Source: an uncultured Lachnospiraceae bacterium
GTDB taxonomy: Bacteria > Bacillota > Clostridia > Lachnospirales > Lachnospiraceae
Assembly: GCA_944384125.1 (NCBI GenBank)
Contig: CALWSF010000018.1
Span: 1 to 64,000, forward strand
DNA length: 64,000 bases
Direction: 5' to 3'
Made by a program: the position numbers and the translations under genes. The notes below the pieces were generated by a model. It searched no databases. It saw only the letters and a program-made list of their open reading frames with translations, and was not told where the DNA came from. Each line of letters starts with the position of its first letter. Within the stretch, counting starts at the first letter, position 1. Below, one piece after another: positions 8,689 to 16,913 of the stretch.

Positions 8689-9996
8689 ATGGGTCATATT
8701 ACATCAAAGGATGCTTATCACAATCTGGAACAGCGGCTTAACTGGTTTACCCAGGGGGTGCCGCCTTCAGAGACACTTTATAAAATTCTTCAGGTACTGT
8801 TTACGGAAAAAGAGGCAAAAATCATGGCCATGCTTCCGGTCCGTCCTTTTACACTTAAACGGGCGGCCCGAATCTGGAACACATCGGAGGCCAAGGCAGA
8901 GCGGGTTCTTGACCACCTCTGTGAGAAGGCGCTCCTGGTGGATTCTTTCCACAACGGCGTCCGCAAATTTGTGATTCCGCCGCCAATGGCCGGATTTTTT
9001 GAGTTTGCCCTTATGCGGACGAGAGGGGACATTGATCAGAAATATTTAAGTGAGCTTTACTATCAGTATATGAATGTGGAGGAGGATTTTGTAAAGGATC
9101 TGTTTTATGCTACTGAGACAAAGCTGGGACGTGTTTTTGTGCAGGAACCGGTTCTGGGAAATGAAAGCATGAATCATATTCTGGACTACGAGAGGGCAAG
9201 CCATATCGTAAAAGAGGCGGATTATATCGGCCTGGGTCTCTGCTACTGCCGCCACAAGATGGCTCATGCCGGTCATCCATGCGAGATTAACGCGCCCCTT
9301 GATGTCTGTCTTACATTCGGTAATGTCGCCCGCTCTCTTGCAGAGCATGGAGGCCATGCCAGACTGATATCAAAGGAGGAGGCTATGGATGCCCTGGAGC
9401 GTTCCTATGAATCCAATCTTGTCCAGATTGGGGAGAACGTCAGGGAAAGCCCTGCTTTTATCTGCAACTGCTGCGGATGCTGCTGTGAGGCTCTTCAGGC
9501 CGCAAGGCGTTTTGCTCCGATGCAGCCGGTGGCTACGACGAATTATATTCCGCATATAAGTGAGGAGAAGTGTGTGGGATGCGGGAAATGTGAAAAGGTA
9601 TGCCCTGTTCTGGCTATGAAGCTGGAGAAGAAGGGGGAGGAGGGCTGTAAGCGTGCTGTTCTTGATCCGGAGATCTGTCTGGGCTGCGGGGTATGTGCCC
9701 GCAACTGCGCCGTTGGAGCTATTCAGATGGAACGCCGCCCTGTTCAGATTATTACGCCGGTCAACAGCACTCATCGTTTTGTCCTCCAGGCAATCGAAAA
9801 GGGAACTCTTCAGAATCTGGTGTTTGATAACGAGGCATTCGCGGATCACAGAGCTCTGGCAGCCGTGTTCGGAACGATATTAAAGCTTCCGCCGGTTAAG
9901 CAGGCGTTAGCCAGCAGACAGTTTAAGTCCATTTATCTGGATCGGCTTATTGCTGCCAATATTGAAAAGAAGAAAAAGGAAAACATTAAACGATAG
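8689..9996 (+). CDS. 4Fe-4S ferredoxin-type protein with helical/winged-helix-like N-terminus
   Basis: 435 residues. Residues about 30-100 look like a small helix-turn-helix-type region (LKRAARIWNTSEAKAERVLDHLCEKALL). A middle part has clustered Cys (CYCRHKMAHAGHPC at 185-198, C207, then CNCCGCCCE at 259-267). Two classical 4Fe-4S motifs follow: CVGCGKCEKVCP near 295-306 and CLGCGVCARNCA near 330-341. It should therefore bind two ferredoxin clusters and possibly a further metal centre. The role is unknown; electron transfer or redox sensing are possible. AGGGAAAGGA precedes the ATG. Confidence 0.85.
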   Translation: MGHITSKDAYHNLEQRLNWFTQGVPPSETLYKILQVLFTEKEAKIMAMLPVRPFTLKRAARIWNTSEAKAERVLDHLCEKALLVDSFHNGVRKFVIPPPMAGFFEFALMRTRGDIDQKYLSELYYQYMNVEEDFVKDLFYATETKLGRVFVQEPVLGNESMNHILDYERASHIVKEADYIGLGLCYCRHKMAHAGHPCEINAPLDVCLTFGNVARSLAEHGGHARLISKEEAMDALERSYESNLVQIGENVRESPAFICNCCGCCCEALQAARRFAPMQPVATTNYIPHISEEKCVGCGKCEKVCPVLAMKLEKKGEEGCKRAVLDPEICLGCGVCARNCAVGAIQMERRPVQIITPVNSTHRFVLQAIEKGTLQNLVFDNEAFADHRALAAVFGTILKLPPVKQALASRQFKSIYLDRLIAANIEKKKKENIKR

Positions 9997-10032
9997 GTAA
10001 GATAAATACAGATGTAAAAAGGAGACGGATAT

Positions 10033-10812
10033 ATGAAAATGCGGTACAGAGTAATGGTGGCTGCGGCGGTTCTTTCCGCTTTGTTTCAGGGAACGGCGAT
10101 AGCTGCAGGGACAGCATACGGGCCGGCCAGTGAGATAGAACAGGCGCAGAGGGAAAAGGAAGCAGCAGGCGAAACGGCCTTGCAGACAAAGACATATACA
10201 GGGGATGTCAATGATCTGCAGGCAGCCAGGGAGGCAACTCAGCTTATTGTGGTTGTGGGCAACCCGGCCGATCCGGCTCAGGGAACCTTAAGCTGGTATA
10301 AGAGAGATGAGAATGGCCGCCTTGTTCAGGTTTTATCAGTTCCTGCTGTAAGCGGTATGTACGGGATTACGGAGAATAAGGCAGAGGGAGATAAGAAAAC
10401 CCCGGCGGGTGTGTATTCCTTCACGATGGCCTTCGGACTCAAAGAAAATCCGGGAACGATTCTTCCGTATCATCAGATTGTGGAAGGTGATTATTATGTG
10501 GATGACAGTGCGAGCCGGTATTACAATCAGCTGGTAAATGTGAGTCAGGTGCAGAAGGACTGGAATTCTGCTGAGGATCTGATTCATCAGGTGCCGCATT
10601 ATAATTATGGCCTGGTACTTAACTATAATCCGGAGTGCACACCCGGAAAGGGATCAGCGATTTTCCTTCACTGCCCCAAGGCATCCAATAATACGGGAAC
10701 TTCCGGCTGCATCAGCATTCCGGAAGAGTATATGCGCCAGATTGCATGTCAGGCGGATGAAGGTACCCGCATTGTGGTTGTGCAGCAGGAGAGTGATCTG
10801 GCTGCGTATTAA
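10033..10812 (+). CDS. secreted L,D-transpeptidase (YkuD-like)
   Basis: 259 residues with an N-terminal signal peptide (about residues 1-25, ending GTAIAAG). The catalytic domain runs from about residue 70 to the end. IFLHCPKASNNTGTSGCIS contains the conserved His and the TSGC nucleophile motif of the YkuD family. Such enzymes make 3-3 cross-links or attach proteins in peptidoglycan outside the membrane. The motif carries TSGCIS where classical members have SHGCxR/N. AAAGGAGA precedes the ATG. It ends at a strong bidirectional terminator. Confidence 0.88.
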   Translation: MKMRYRVMVAAAVLSALFQGTAIAAGTAYGPASEIEQAQREKEAAGETALQTKTYTGDVNDLQAAREATQLIVVVGNPADPAQGTLSWYKRDENGRLVQVLSVPAVSGMYGITENKAEGDKKTPAGVYSFTMAFGLKENPGTILPYHQIVEGDYYVDDSASRYYNQLVNVSQVQKDWNSAEDLIHQVPHYNYGLVLNYNPECTPGKGSAIFLHCPKASNNTGTSGCISIPEEYMRQIACQADEGTRIVVVQQESDLAAY

Positions 10813-10820
10813 TATTATAT

Positions 10821-10880
10821 AATACAGAAGCTCCTTGCCCGGAACCGTGTGTGCGGCAGACGGACAGGAGCTTCTGTATT
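10821..10880. terminator. bidirectional terminator between the L,D-transpeptidase and TatD-like genes
   Basis: AATACAGAAGCTCCT (10821-10835) pairs with AGGAGCTTCTGTATT (10866-10880), a perfect 15-base stem between convergent genes. The reverse-strand gene stops at 10879, inside the stem. Confidence 0.7.
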
Positions 10881-11628
10881 ACAGGGCGGCCAGAAAGCCG
10901 TCGTTCAGATTTCTGTAAAAGAGGAGTCCGGCATCTTTCGGAGAAAGGTGCCGGATTTTTGCGATTGTAAGGAGTGTCTCATACAGGGAATCCGCAGGTG
11001 TTTCAGGGATACGGACTGAATCCGGCATATCAGGAGCTTCCTCATATGCCCATTTTACTGCGCTCATTCCGTCTGTCTCAATAAGGATGCGGTTCAGAGG
11101 CGCTTTTTTGGCAACGGCCCGGACAGCCGGATTCCACCAGACATCCGGACCGATGGAGAAATAGCAGTCCAGATCCAGATACTTTTCCAGGTAATCGCTG
11201 CAGGAATACCAGTGAACCAGATAGCGGCCGGGATATTCACGGATAATAGAGGCGATTTCTTTTTCCTGTCCTTTTGTGTGCAGGATAACCGGCTTTTTCT
11301 GCTGTGCCGCCAGTTCCAGCTGGCTGCAGAAAATCTTTCGCTGTATGGGAAGAGGTGTGTTACACCAGACACTGTCCATTCCGATTTCGCCTATCACGGG
11401 GAAGACGGAAAGCCATTTAACCATCTCATCCAGTGATAAATCGCCGGCATGCCACGGATGGATGCCGGCGGTCGGTATAATGCAGGAATGGGGACGGGAG
11501 AGAAGCATCTCCGCCTCTGAAGGCTCAGAAGCGCATACAAGGCTCAGGATTTTACTGTCGCACCGCATGGAAAGCTCCTGTTCCGAACCGATATGGGTAT
11601 GAGCATCCGAAAGTTTTATGCCATTCAT
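10879..11628 (-). CDS. TatD-family metal-dependent hydrolase in thiamine-precursor operon
   Basis: 249 residues, a TIM-barrel hydrolase of the TatD type. LSDAHTHIG gives the first HxH, EIGMD the metal-binding Glu, VILHTKG and LVHWYS later His residues, and ILIETDG the catalytic Asp. Classical TatD proteins are DNases or general hydrolases. This one is the last gene of a TPP-riboswitch operon, overlapping the ATPase gene by four bases, which points to a metabolic role linked to thiamine precursors. That link is inference from context only. Confidence 0.85.
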   Translation of the reverse strand: MNGIKLSDAHTHIGSEQELSMRCDSKILSLVCASEPSEAEMLLSRPHSCIIPTAGIHPWHAGDLSLDEMVKWLSVFPVIGEIGMDSVWCNTPLPIQRKIFCSQLELAAQQKKPVILHTKGQEKEIASIIREYPGRYLVHWYSCSDYLEKYLDLDCYFSIGPDVWWNPAVRAVAKKAPLNRILIETDGMSAVKWAYEEAPDMPDSVRIPETPADSLYETLLTIAKIRHLSPKDAGLLFYRNLNDGFLAAL

Positions 11629-12401
11629 TGAGTATTCTCCTTTCTGCCGGCACTGCCGGATATTTTTGAGAAAATATGGCGGCGCAGATCATTCTGCCGG
11701 TAAAGCCAGTCACGGCTCCGTTTTTTTTCGTTTATGGAGATTTCATCCACAATGCCCGATGGCCACGGATTCAGAATCAGAATGCGATCAGAAAGATAGA
11801 TTGCTTCGTCCATATCGTGGGTAACCAGCAGAACTGTACGGTTCAGTTTTTCGCGCATGGCAAGAAGCCAGTCCTGCATCTCGCTTCGTGTAATGACATC
11901 GAGAGCACCGAATGGCTCGTCCAGAAGCAGAATATCTGCCTGGCACAGAGCAGTTCTTAAGAAGGCGGCCCGCTGCCGCATCCCTCCGGAGAGAGCTGAC
12001 GGATAGCTGTTTTCGTATCCGCCCAGCCCGAAAAGAGGAAAATTGGCGAGAGCTTCTTTTCTGGTTTTTTCGGAGGTACCGTGTATTTCGCCGTAAAGAC
12101 AGACATTGTCAAGAATGGTTTTCCAGGGAAACAGGAGATCATTCTGAGGCATGTAGGCAAAGTGGCCGGATATTTCCGAAATACGGCAGCTGTCCACCAG
12201 AATTTCTCCGCTGTCCGGTTTAAGGATGCCGGTCAGGAGTTTCAGTATGGTGGATTTTCCGCAGCCGGAGGGTCCCAGAAGACTTACAAACTCCCCCTGT
12301 CCGGCATAAAGGCTGAGATTTTCAAGAACAGGGCGTCCTTCATAGGCAAAAGAAAGTCCGCGAACCTCCAGCTTCCGGGCCGTTCCGTCTGTCAGATTCA
12401 T
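11625..12401 (-). CDS. thiZ: ABC transporter ATP-binding protein, thiamine-precursor type
   Basis: 258 residues, cytoplasmic ATPase of the nitrate/sulfonate/taurine-type importer group. GPSGCGKST (Walker A), LSGGMRQRAAFLRT (signature), ILLLDEPFGALD (Walker B) and VTHDMDEAIYLSDR (H-loop) are all intact. It energises uptake with the permease and binding protein of the same operon. The riboswitch upstream and the Thi5/NMT1-like binding protein suggest hydroxymethylpyrimidine or a formyl-aminopyrimidine as substrate. Its stop overlaps the start of the TatD-like gene. Confidence 0.9.
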   Translation of the reverse strand: MNLTDGTARKLEVRGLSFAYEGRPVLENLSLYAGQGEFVSLLGPSGCGKSTILKLLTGILKPDSGEILVDSCRISEISGHFAYMPQNDLLFPWKTILDNVCLYGEIHGTSEKTRKEALANFPLFGLGGYENSYPSALSGGMRQRAAFLRTALCQADILLLDEPFGALDVITRSEMQDWLLAMREKLNRTVLLVTHDMDEAIYLSDRILILNPWPSGIVDEISINEKKRSRDWLYRQNDLRRHIFSKISGSAGRKENTQ

Positions 12402-12413
12402 TTTTATACCCCC

Positions 12414-13502
12414 TTATTCCGGAAGAAACTCATTGGTGTAGCAGGATGCGGCGGGGATTGCTTCATCAATTACACCGTATTCTACCATAAAATCAGTGTA
12501 ATTATCCCATACCTCGTCCTTCATGGCTCCCCAGCGATCGGTATCTTCCATATATTTGTCAGACAGATATTCCTGAGATTTTTCCAGCATTTCCAGAGAG
12601 TAGTCCGGTGCATACTTCTGAAGAATGGCGGCACTCTCGTCGGGATTTTCAATGGCGTATCTGTATCCCTTTTCTGTTGCGGCGAGGAAAGCCTTTGTCA
12701 TATCAGGACGGTTTTCAAGTGTTTCATCGCTGGCGATAATAACAGGCGTATAGTAGTCAAGACGCTCATCCAGATCGCGGACCGGCATATAATTGATGGG
12801 GAAATCGTTCATCTCACATTTTACGTTGTCCCATCCTTCAAAGAACCACATAATGTCCACGCGATCTTTAAGAGCCTCAAATCCGGAACCGTCGGAGATA
12901 ACAACATTGAGCTTGGAGTAGTCGGCACCGGCCTGAGCCATGACAGCCTTTAAAACGGCTTCTTCTCCGGGGCCGCCCCATCCGGCGTACGTTTTTCCCT
13001 CAAAATCTTTGGGGGAGCTGATATTTTTGTCCGCATACGTTACAAATCCGGATGTGTTGTGCTGAATGATGGCTGCAATTGCCTTAATGGGAAGCGGATC
13101 TTCGGAAGTGAGGGCAATTGTAACATCCTCCTGGTAGCTGATACCGAAATCGCCTTTTCCCACAGCAACCAGCGTTGCGGTTGCTCCTTCGGTCGGTTCT
13201 ACGATATTTACATTGAGACCCGCGTCAGTGTAATAGCCTTTGTCCAGTGCGACGTACATTCCGGTGTGATTGGTGTTTGCCACATAGTCAAGAATAACAG
13301 TGACATCTTCCATGGAACCGTCTCCGGAAACGCTGCTTTCCTCTGATGCGGTTTCTTCAGAAGCAGCAGTTTCCTCCTGACTGGACGCTGTCTGCGTGCT
13401 GTCAGAAGCCTCAGGAGCAGATTTCCCCGAGGAACAGCCGGTAAGAAGGGACAGCCCCATGAGAGAGGCGGCAAAAAGTGAAGCAACAGATTTCTTTTTC
13501 AT
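12414..13502 (-). CDS. thiY: thiamine-precursor ABC transporter substrate-binding lipoprotein (ThiY/NMT1-like)
   Basis: 362 residues. A signal peptide ends in the lipobox LLTGC, followed by a Ser/Glu-rich linker to about residue 60. The rest is an NMT1/Thi5-like periplasmic-binding fold: VILDYVANTNHTGMYVALDKGYY is the typical front strand, and GWGGPGEEAVLKAVM lies in the ligand-binding region. It captures pyrimidine precursors of thiamine outside the membrane and hands them to the permease. The specificity rests on family and on the TPP riboswitch upstream; riboflavin or another ligand of NMT1-like proteins cannot be excluded from sequence alone. Confidence 0.88.
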   Translation of the reverse strand: MKKKSVASLFAASLMGLSLLTGCSSGKSAPEASDSTQTASSQEETAASEETASEESSVSGDGSMEDVTVILDYVANTNHTGMYVALDKGYYTDAGLNVNIVEPTEGATATLVAVGKGDFGISYQEDVTIALTSEDPLPIKAIAAIIQHNTSGFVTYADKNISSPKDFEGKTYAGWGGPGEEAVLKAVMAQAGADYSKLNVVISDGSGFEALKDRVDIMWFFEGWDNVKCEMNDFPINYMPVRDLDERLDYYTPVIIASDETLENRPDMTKAFLAATEKGYRYAIENPDESAAILQKYAPDYSLEMLEKSQEYLSDKYMEDTDRWGAMKDEVWDNYTDFMVEYGVIDEAIPAASCYTNEFLPE

Positions 13503-13518
13503 AATACATTTCTCCTTT

Positions 13519-14271
13519 TTATTTTTGTTTCAGATAAGGCAGGGCGGCCCACTGATAAAGACGAATCAGGCCGTTCATGCACAGACTGAGAAATATGATA
13601 ATCAGGACACAGGCAAAAACCTTGTCCAGCATATATCCGTTTTTTACGCGGAGCAGATAGTAGCCCAGACCCTTCTGGGCGCCGATCCATTCTCCTACGA
13701 CTGCGCCGCTTATACTGTAGGTCGCAGCAACCTTGAGTCCTGACAGAAGCGGAGGAACGGCTGCCGGAATTTTGACAAGCCGGTAGGTTTTCCACATCCC
13801 TGCGCCGTAGGAGCGAACCAGGTGGACATACTCTTTATCTACCTGCTCCAGTCCGTCGGAAAAGCTTACTGCGATGGGGAAAAAGCACATGAGAACAACA
13901 GTCAGGATTTTAGGGGTTATGCCAAAGCCCAGATAGATAATAAAAATCGGGGCAAGAACAATCATAGGTACAGTCTGGGTAACTACAAGAATCGGGTAAA
14001 TTCCGCGGCGCAGCAGCGGAAAACAGTCCATCAGGATACCGAGAATCAGAGCCAGAATCAGGGAGAGAATAATTCCGGCAGCAGCCTCCAGAACGGTAAC
14101 GCCGGCATGGCCCAACAGTGTGGGAAGCTCTGACAGAAGAGTTTTAAATACCTGAACGGGTGAAGGGAGAACGTAAAGAGGAATCTTAAAAATCCGGCAG
14201 CAGCCCTCCCAGATAAGCAGAAGTATTAAAATAAAAAATACCGGAATCAGATCGTGATGGTGCTGTTTCAT
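13519..14271 (-). CDS. thiX: thiamine-precursor ABC transporter permease
   Basis: 250 residues with about six membrane helices, binding-protein-dependent permease of the SsuC/TauC/ThiX type. The EAA-like loop SFSDGLEQVDKEYVHLVRSYGAG sits near residues 135-157, where the ATPase docks. It is the first gene of the operon, directly downstream of the TPP riboswitch and its terminator. GGGAGGAAAAAC precedes the ATG. Confidence 0.9.
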   Translation of the reverse strand: MKQHHHDLIPVFFILILLLIWEGCCRIFKIPLYVLPSPVQVFKTLLSELPTLLGHAGVTVLEAAAGIILSLILALILGILMDCFPLLRRGIYPILVVTQTVPMIVLAPIFIIYLGFGITPKILTVVLMCFFPIAVSFSDGLEQVDKEYVHLVRSYGAGMWKTYRLVKIPAAVPPLLSGLKVAATYSISGAVVGEWIGAQKGLGYYLLRVKNGYMLDKVFACVLIIIFLSLCMNGLIRLYQWAALPYLKQK

Positions 14272-14312
14272 GTTTTTCCTCCCGAGTACAGTAAAGTATT
14301 TTTCTGCAAAAT

Positions 14313-14340
14313 AAAAGCTGCCGGATAATACGGCAGCCGG
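14313..14340 (-). terminator. riboswitch expression-platform terminator
   Basis: On the reverse strand GCTGCCGTATTATCCGGCAGC is followed by TTTTATTTT, between the TPP aptamer and the permease gene. It should form when TPP is bound, shutting off the operon. Confidence 0.85.
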
Positions 14341-14367
14341 AGACGCACCTTCTTTTGAGGCGCACAG

Positions 14368-14452
14368 TATTTTCCTACGTTGGCATTATCCAAATCAGGT
14401 AATGGGTCGAAATTGTCAATTTCCTCTCAGCCTGTCTCACAAGCTCCCCGTT
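14368..14452 (-). promoter_or_regulatory. TPP riboswitch (THI box)
   Basis: The reverse strand shows the aptamer's conserved parts in order: GGGGAGC, GGCTGAGAGG, a GACCC segment, ACCTGATTTGGATAATGCCA and ACGTAGGAAA. This is the classical THI-box. Together with the terminator downstream it predicts repression of the transporter/hydrolase operon by thiamine pyrophosphate. The rest of the 366-base gap (14272-14637) holds the terminator and, on the + strand, a TACGTATAATAAGG -10 region for the desulfoferrodoxin gene. Confidence 0.96.
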
Positions 14453-14637
14453 TTATTATAATATTCAAGCCGGTGTTCCGGCCATGTCTGTAATCTTTTT
14501 CAGTACATATATCTGATAAACGCTGTTTATTGTATCACGGGAAGAAATAAAAATCAAATATAATTTGCTTGAATATTGAAATTTTTTTACGTATAATAAG
14601 GATAATAAAATATGGCAGGAAAAAGGAGGATTATTGT

Positions 14638-15012
14638 ATGCAGTTTTATGTATGTAAACATTGCGGCAATATTGTGACACATCTTAAGAAAAGCGGCGTT
14701 CCGGTTATGTGCTGCGGCGAAGCGATGAGTGAGCTGGTTCCGGGAACCACAGACGGTGCGCTGGAGAAACACGTTCCGGTAATTGAGATTGCCGGAAAGA
14801 CGGTAACTGTAAAGGTTGGCTCGGTTGAGCATCCCATGATGCCGGAGCATTACATTCAGTGGATTGCCCTTGAGACAAAAGAAGGCGTTCAGATTAAATA
14901 CCTGGAACCCGGACAGAAGCCGGAAGCTGTATTTGCTCTGGCTGAGTCTGATGAGGCGGTTGCGGCTTATGAATACTGCAATCTTCACGGACTGTGGAAG
15001 AAAGAGGTGTAA
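14638..15012 (+). CDS. dfx: desulfoferrodoxin (superoxide reductase)
   Basis: 124 residues, full length for a two-domain desulfoferrodoxin. Cys6, Cys9, Cys25 and Cys26 (CxxC...CC) form the desulforedoxin-type iron centre I. Centre II ligands are visible as EKH (43-45), His65, His71, Cys114 and His117 (CNLHG). It reduces superoxide to peroxide in the cytoplasm without making oxygen, as expected in an anaerobe. The ATG at 14638 has AAAGGAGG upstream; an earlier in-frame start at 14569 lacks one and would prefix unrelated residues. Confidence 0.96.
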   Translation: MQFYVCKHCGNIVTHLKKSGVPVMCCGEAMSELVPGTTDGALEKHVPVIEIAGKTVTVKVGSVEHPMMPEHYIQWIALETKEGVQIKYLEPGQKPEAVFALAESDEAVAAYEYCNLHGLWKKEV

Positions 15013-15055
15013 GTACTGGTCTGTCATGAACTGACATAGGAAATTGTGAAATGAA

Positions 15056-15098
15056 AAACGGCAGTGTATGCGGAATTATTCGCACACTGCCGTTTTTG
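15056..15098. terminator. bidirectional terminator between dfx and the GH2 gene
   Basis: AAAAACGGCAGTGT (15055-15068) pairs with CACACTGCCGTTTTT (15082-15096 region), giving T-tracts in both directions between the convergent genes. Confidence 0.85.
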
Positions 15099-15125
15099 TA
15101 TGATATGTCTGGCGGGTAAGATAAA

Positions 15126-16913
15126 TCAGCCCGGTAAGAACTCCGTGAGTTGGCAGAATTTCTGCGTAAGCTGCCTGTTGAGAGAACGGACAGTTTCTGC
15201 GTCGGGTTTTATCAGTTCTCTGTCATAAGTCATTATACCGTTGATTTCTTCTTCTACATCACTGGTCTGTGTGTAAATGGCACTGCTGAGCCCGTTTTTC
15301 AGGTTGGGAAGTATTTCTTCTGTCCACAGGCGTTTATAATTTTCAGTCAGCTCTTTTTGTGAATGGTAATGTTTATAACCAAATTGTTTTTCGCATGCCA
15401 TGTGCTCTCTTATCGGGTAGGCATATCCGCCGTATTCTGTTAAGGCTACCACCCGGTCTGGCTGGGGGCGGATCTTCAGGCGGTGGACGTAATTGTGAAT
15501 ACTGTACATATCGCCGCCGCCCTGATCAAACCATCCACAGGCTTCATTTACCAGCCGTGTTTTATCCAGGCGGCGGATCAGTACAGTGGCTTTGCGGGCA
15601 TCAAACTGCCCCCAGCCTTCATTAAAAGGCACCCAGACAGCAATGGAGGGAAAGTTGTACAGATGGGAAACCATACCGGCCAGTTCCCGGTAATATTGCC
15701 GCCTCCCTTCAGGATCCTGGCGTTTAAACAGGCGGTAATGACTGTCCCGGACACCGCGTGCAAACCAGTCAAAGGCATTGGCCAGGTAAGTTACAAAAAT
15801 CATATTATAATCGCCGCCGCCGTTTGGCATATCCTGCCAGACCAGCATTCCAAGTTTATCGCAGTGATAGTAAAAACGGTCTGATTCAATTTTAATATGT
15901 TTTCTTATTGTATTGAAGCCCAGGCTTTTCAGGGTCAGAATATCATGCATGAGTGCTTCATCTGACGGGGGAGTCAGGAGACTTTCAGGCCAGTACCCCT
16001 GATCCAGAATTCCATTGAAAAAGATGGGGCGATTATTCAAAAAAAAGCGAAGTATTCCGTTTTTATCCCGGCCGGTGGAAATTTTTCGCATTCCGAAATA
16101 ACTCTGTACAATATCCTTTCCCATCTGTATTCTCACATCATAGAGATGGGGGTTATCCGGTGTCCATGGGATCATTTCGGGAATGAAAAATTCCGCATGA
16201 CCGTCCATGTCAGCCTGGCCCTGAACTATCCGGGTAAATCCATCCAGAATTTCTATGGAGATTGGCTCTCCTTTTTTCAGTGGAATTACATGAAAACGAA
16301 CGGAAGATGAATCGAAAACAGGTGTGATTCTGAAAGATTTAATATAATTTTCTTCCACGCTTTCAAGCCAGACGGTTTTCCAGATGCCGCTCTGGGGAGT
16401 ATAGAACAGAGAGGCATATTTTCCTTTCTTTGCAAGTTTTTGTTTTCCGCGGGCATAGGGTGCCTGTTCTGTGCGATCCTTGACAGCCAGCGTAAGAATG
16501 TTTTCTCCGTCCGTAAGCGAATCGGTTATGTCAAAAGTAAAAGGAAGATAACCGCCTTTGTGACCGCCCAGACAGGTGCTGTTCAGAAATACGCGGCATT
16601 CCTGATCAACTGCTCCGAAATGGAGAAGAACACGCACTTTTTTAAAACCGTCCGGAACAGTGAAACGTTTTCTGTAGTAAAGTGTTTCGTGCGGCTTTAG
16701 AATTTTACCTACGCCGGACAGATATGTTTCCGGAGAAAAGGGAACCAGAATGGTTCCCTGGTATGACTCGGGAGCATTGTCTTGCACAATTCCATATTCC
16801 CATACGCCGTTCAGGTTGAGATAGCTGTCCCGGACCATGCCAGGCCGCGGGTATTCCGGGAGGATACTGTTTGGATTGAATTCCTGTCCCCATTTTGTAA
16901 ATAATTGTTTCAT
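15126..16913 (-). CDS. glycoside hydrolase family 2 enzyme
   Basis: 595 residues, a compact GH2 protein. The N-terminal jelly-roll sugar-binding domain is at about 30-185, an Ig-like domain at about 185-290, and the TIM barrel from about 290. Glu432 in VPFNEGWGQ is the predicted acid/base and Glu493 in ALTEYGG the nucleophile. No signal peptide, so it acts on imported sugar in the cytoplasm. It overlaps the upstream permease gene by four bases and is the last gene of a galactofuranose-type ABC operon. Its substrate may therefore be a beta-galactoside, galactofuranoside or glucuronide. The exact sugar is not decided. Confidence 0.9.
   Translation of the reverse strand: MKQLFTKWGQEFNPNSILPEYPRPGMVRDSYLNLNGVWEYGIVQDNAPESYQGTILVPFSPETYLSGVGKILKPHETLYYRKRFTVPDGFKKVRVLLHFGAVDQECRVFLNSTCLGGHKGGYLPFTFDITDSLTDGENILTLAVKDRTEQAPYARGKQKLAKKGKYASLFYTPQSGIWKTVWLESVEENYIKSFRITPVFDSSSVRFHVIPLKKGEPISIEILDGFTRIVQGQADMDGHAEFFIPEMIPWTPDNPHLYDVRIQMGKDIVQSYFGMRKISTGRDKNGILRFFLNNRPIFFNGILDQGYWPESLLTPPSDEALMHDILTLKSLGFNTIRKHIKIESDRFYYHCDKLGMLVWQDMPNGGGDYNMIFVTYLANAFDWFARGVRDSHYRLFKRQDPEGRRQYYRELAGMVSHLYNFPSIAVWVPFNEGWGQFDARKATVLIRRLDKTRLVNEACGWFDQGGGDMYSIHNYVHRLKIRPQPDRVVALTEYGGYAYPIREHMACEKQFGYKHYHSQKELTENYKRLWTEEILPNLKNGLSSAIYTQTSDVEEEINGIMTYDRELIKPDAETVRSLNRQLTQKFCQLTEFLPG

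Noticed and set aside
12081..12953. 290-codon forward open frame
   Set aside because: Antisense to the thiZ/thiY genes; no ribosome site.
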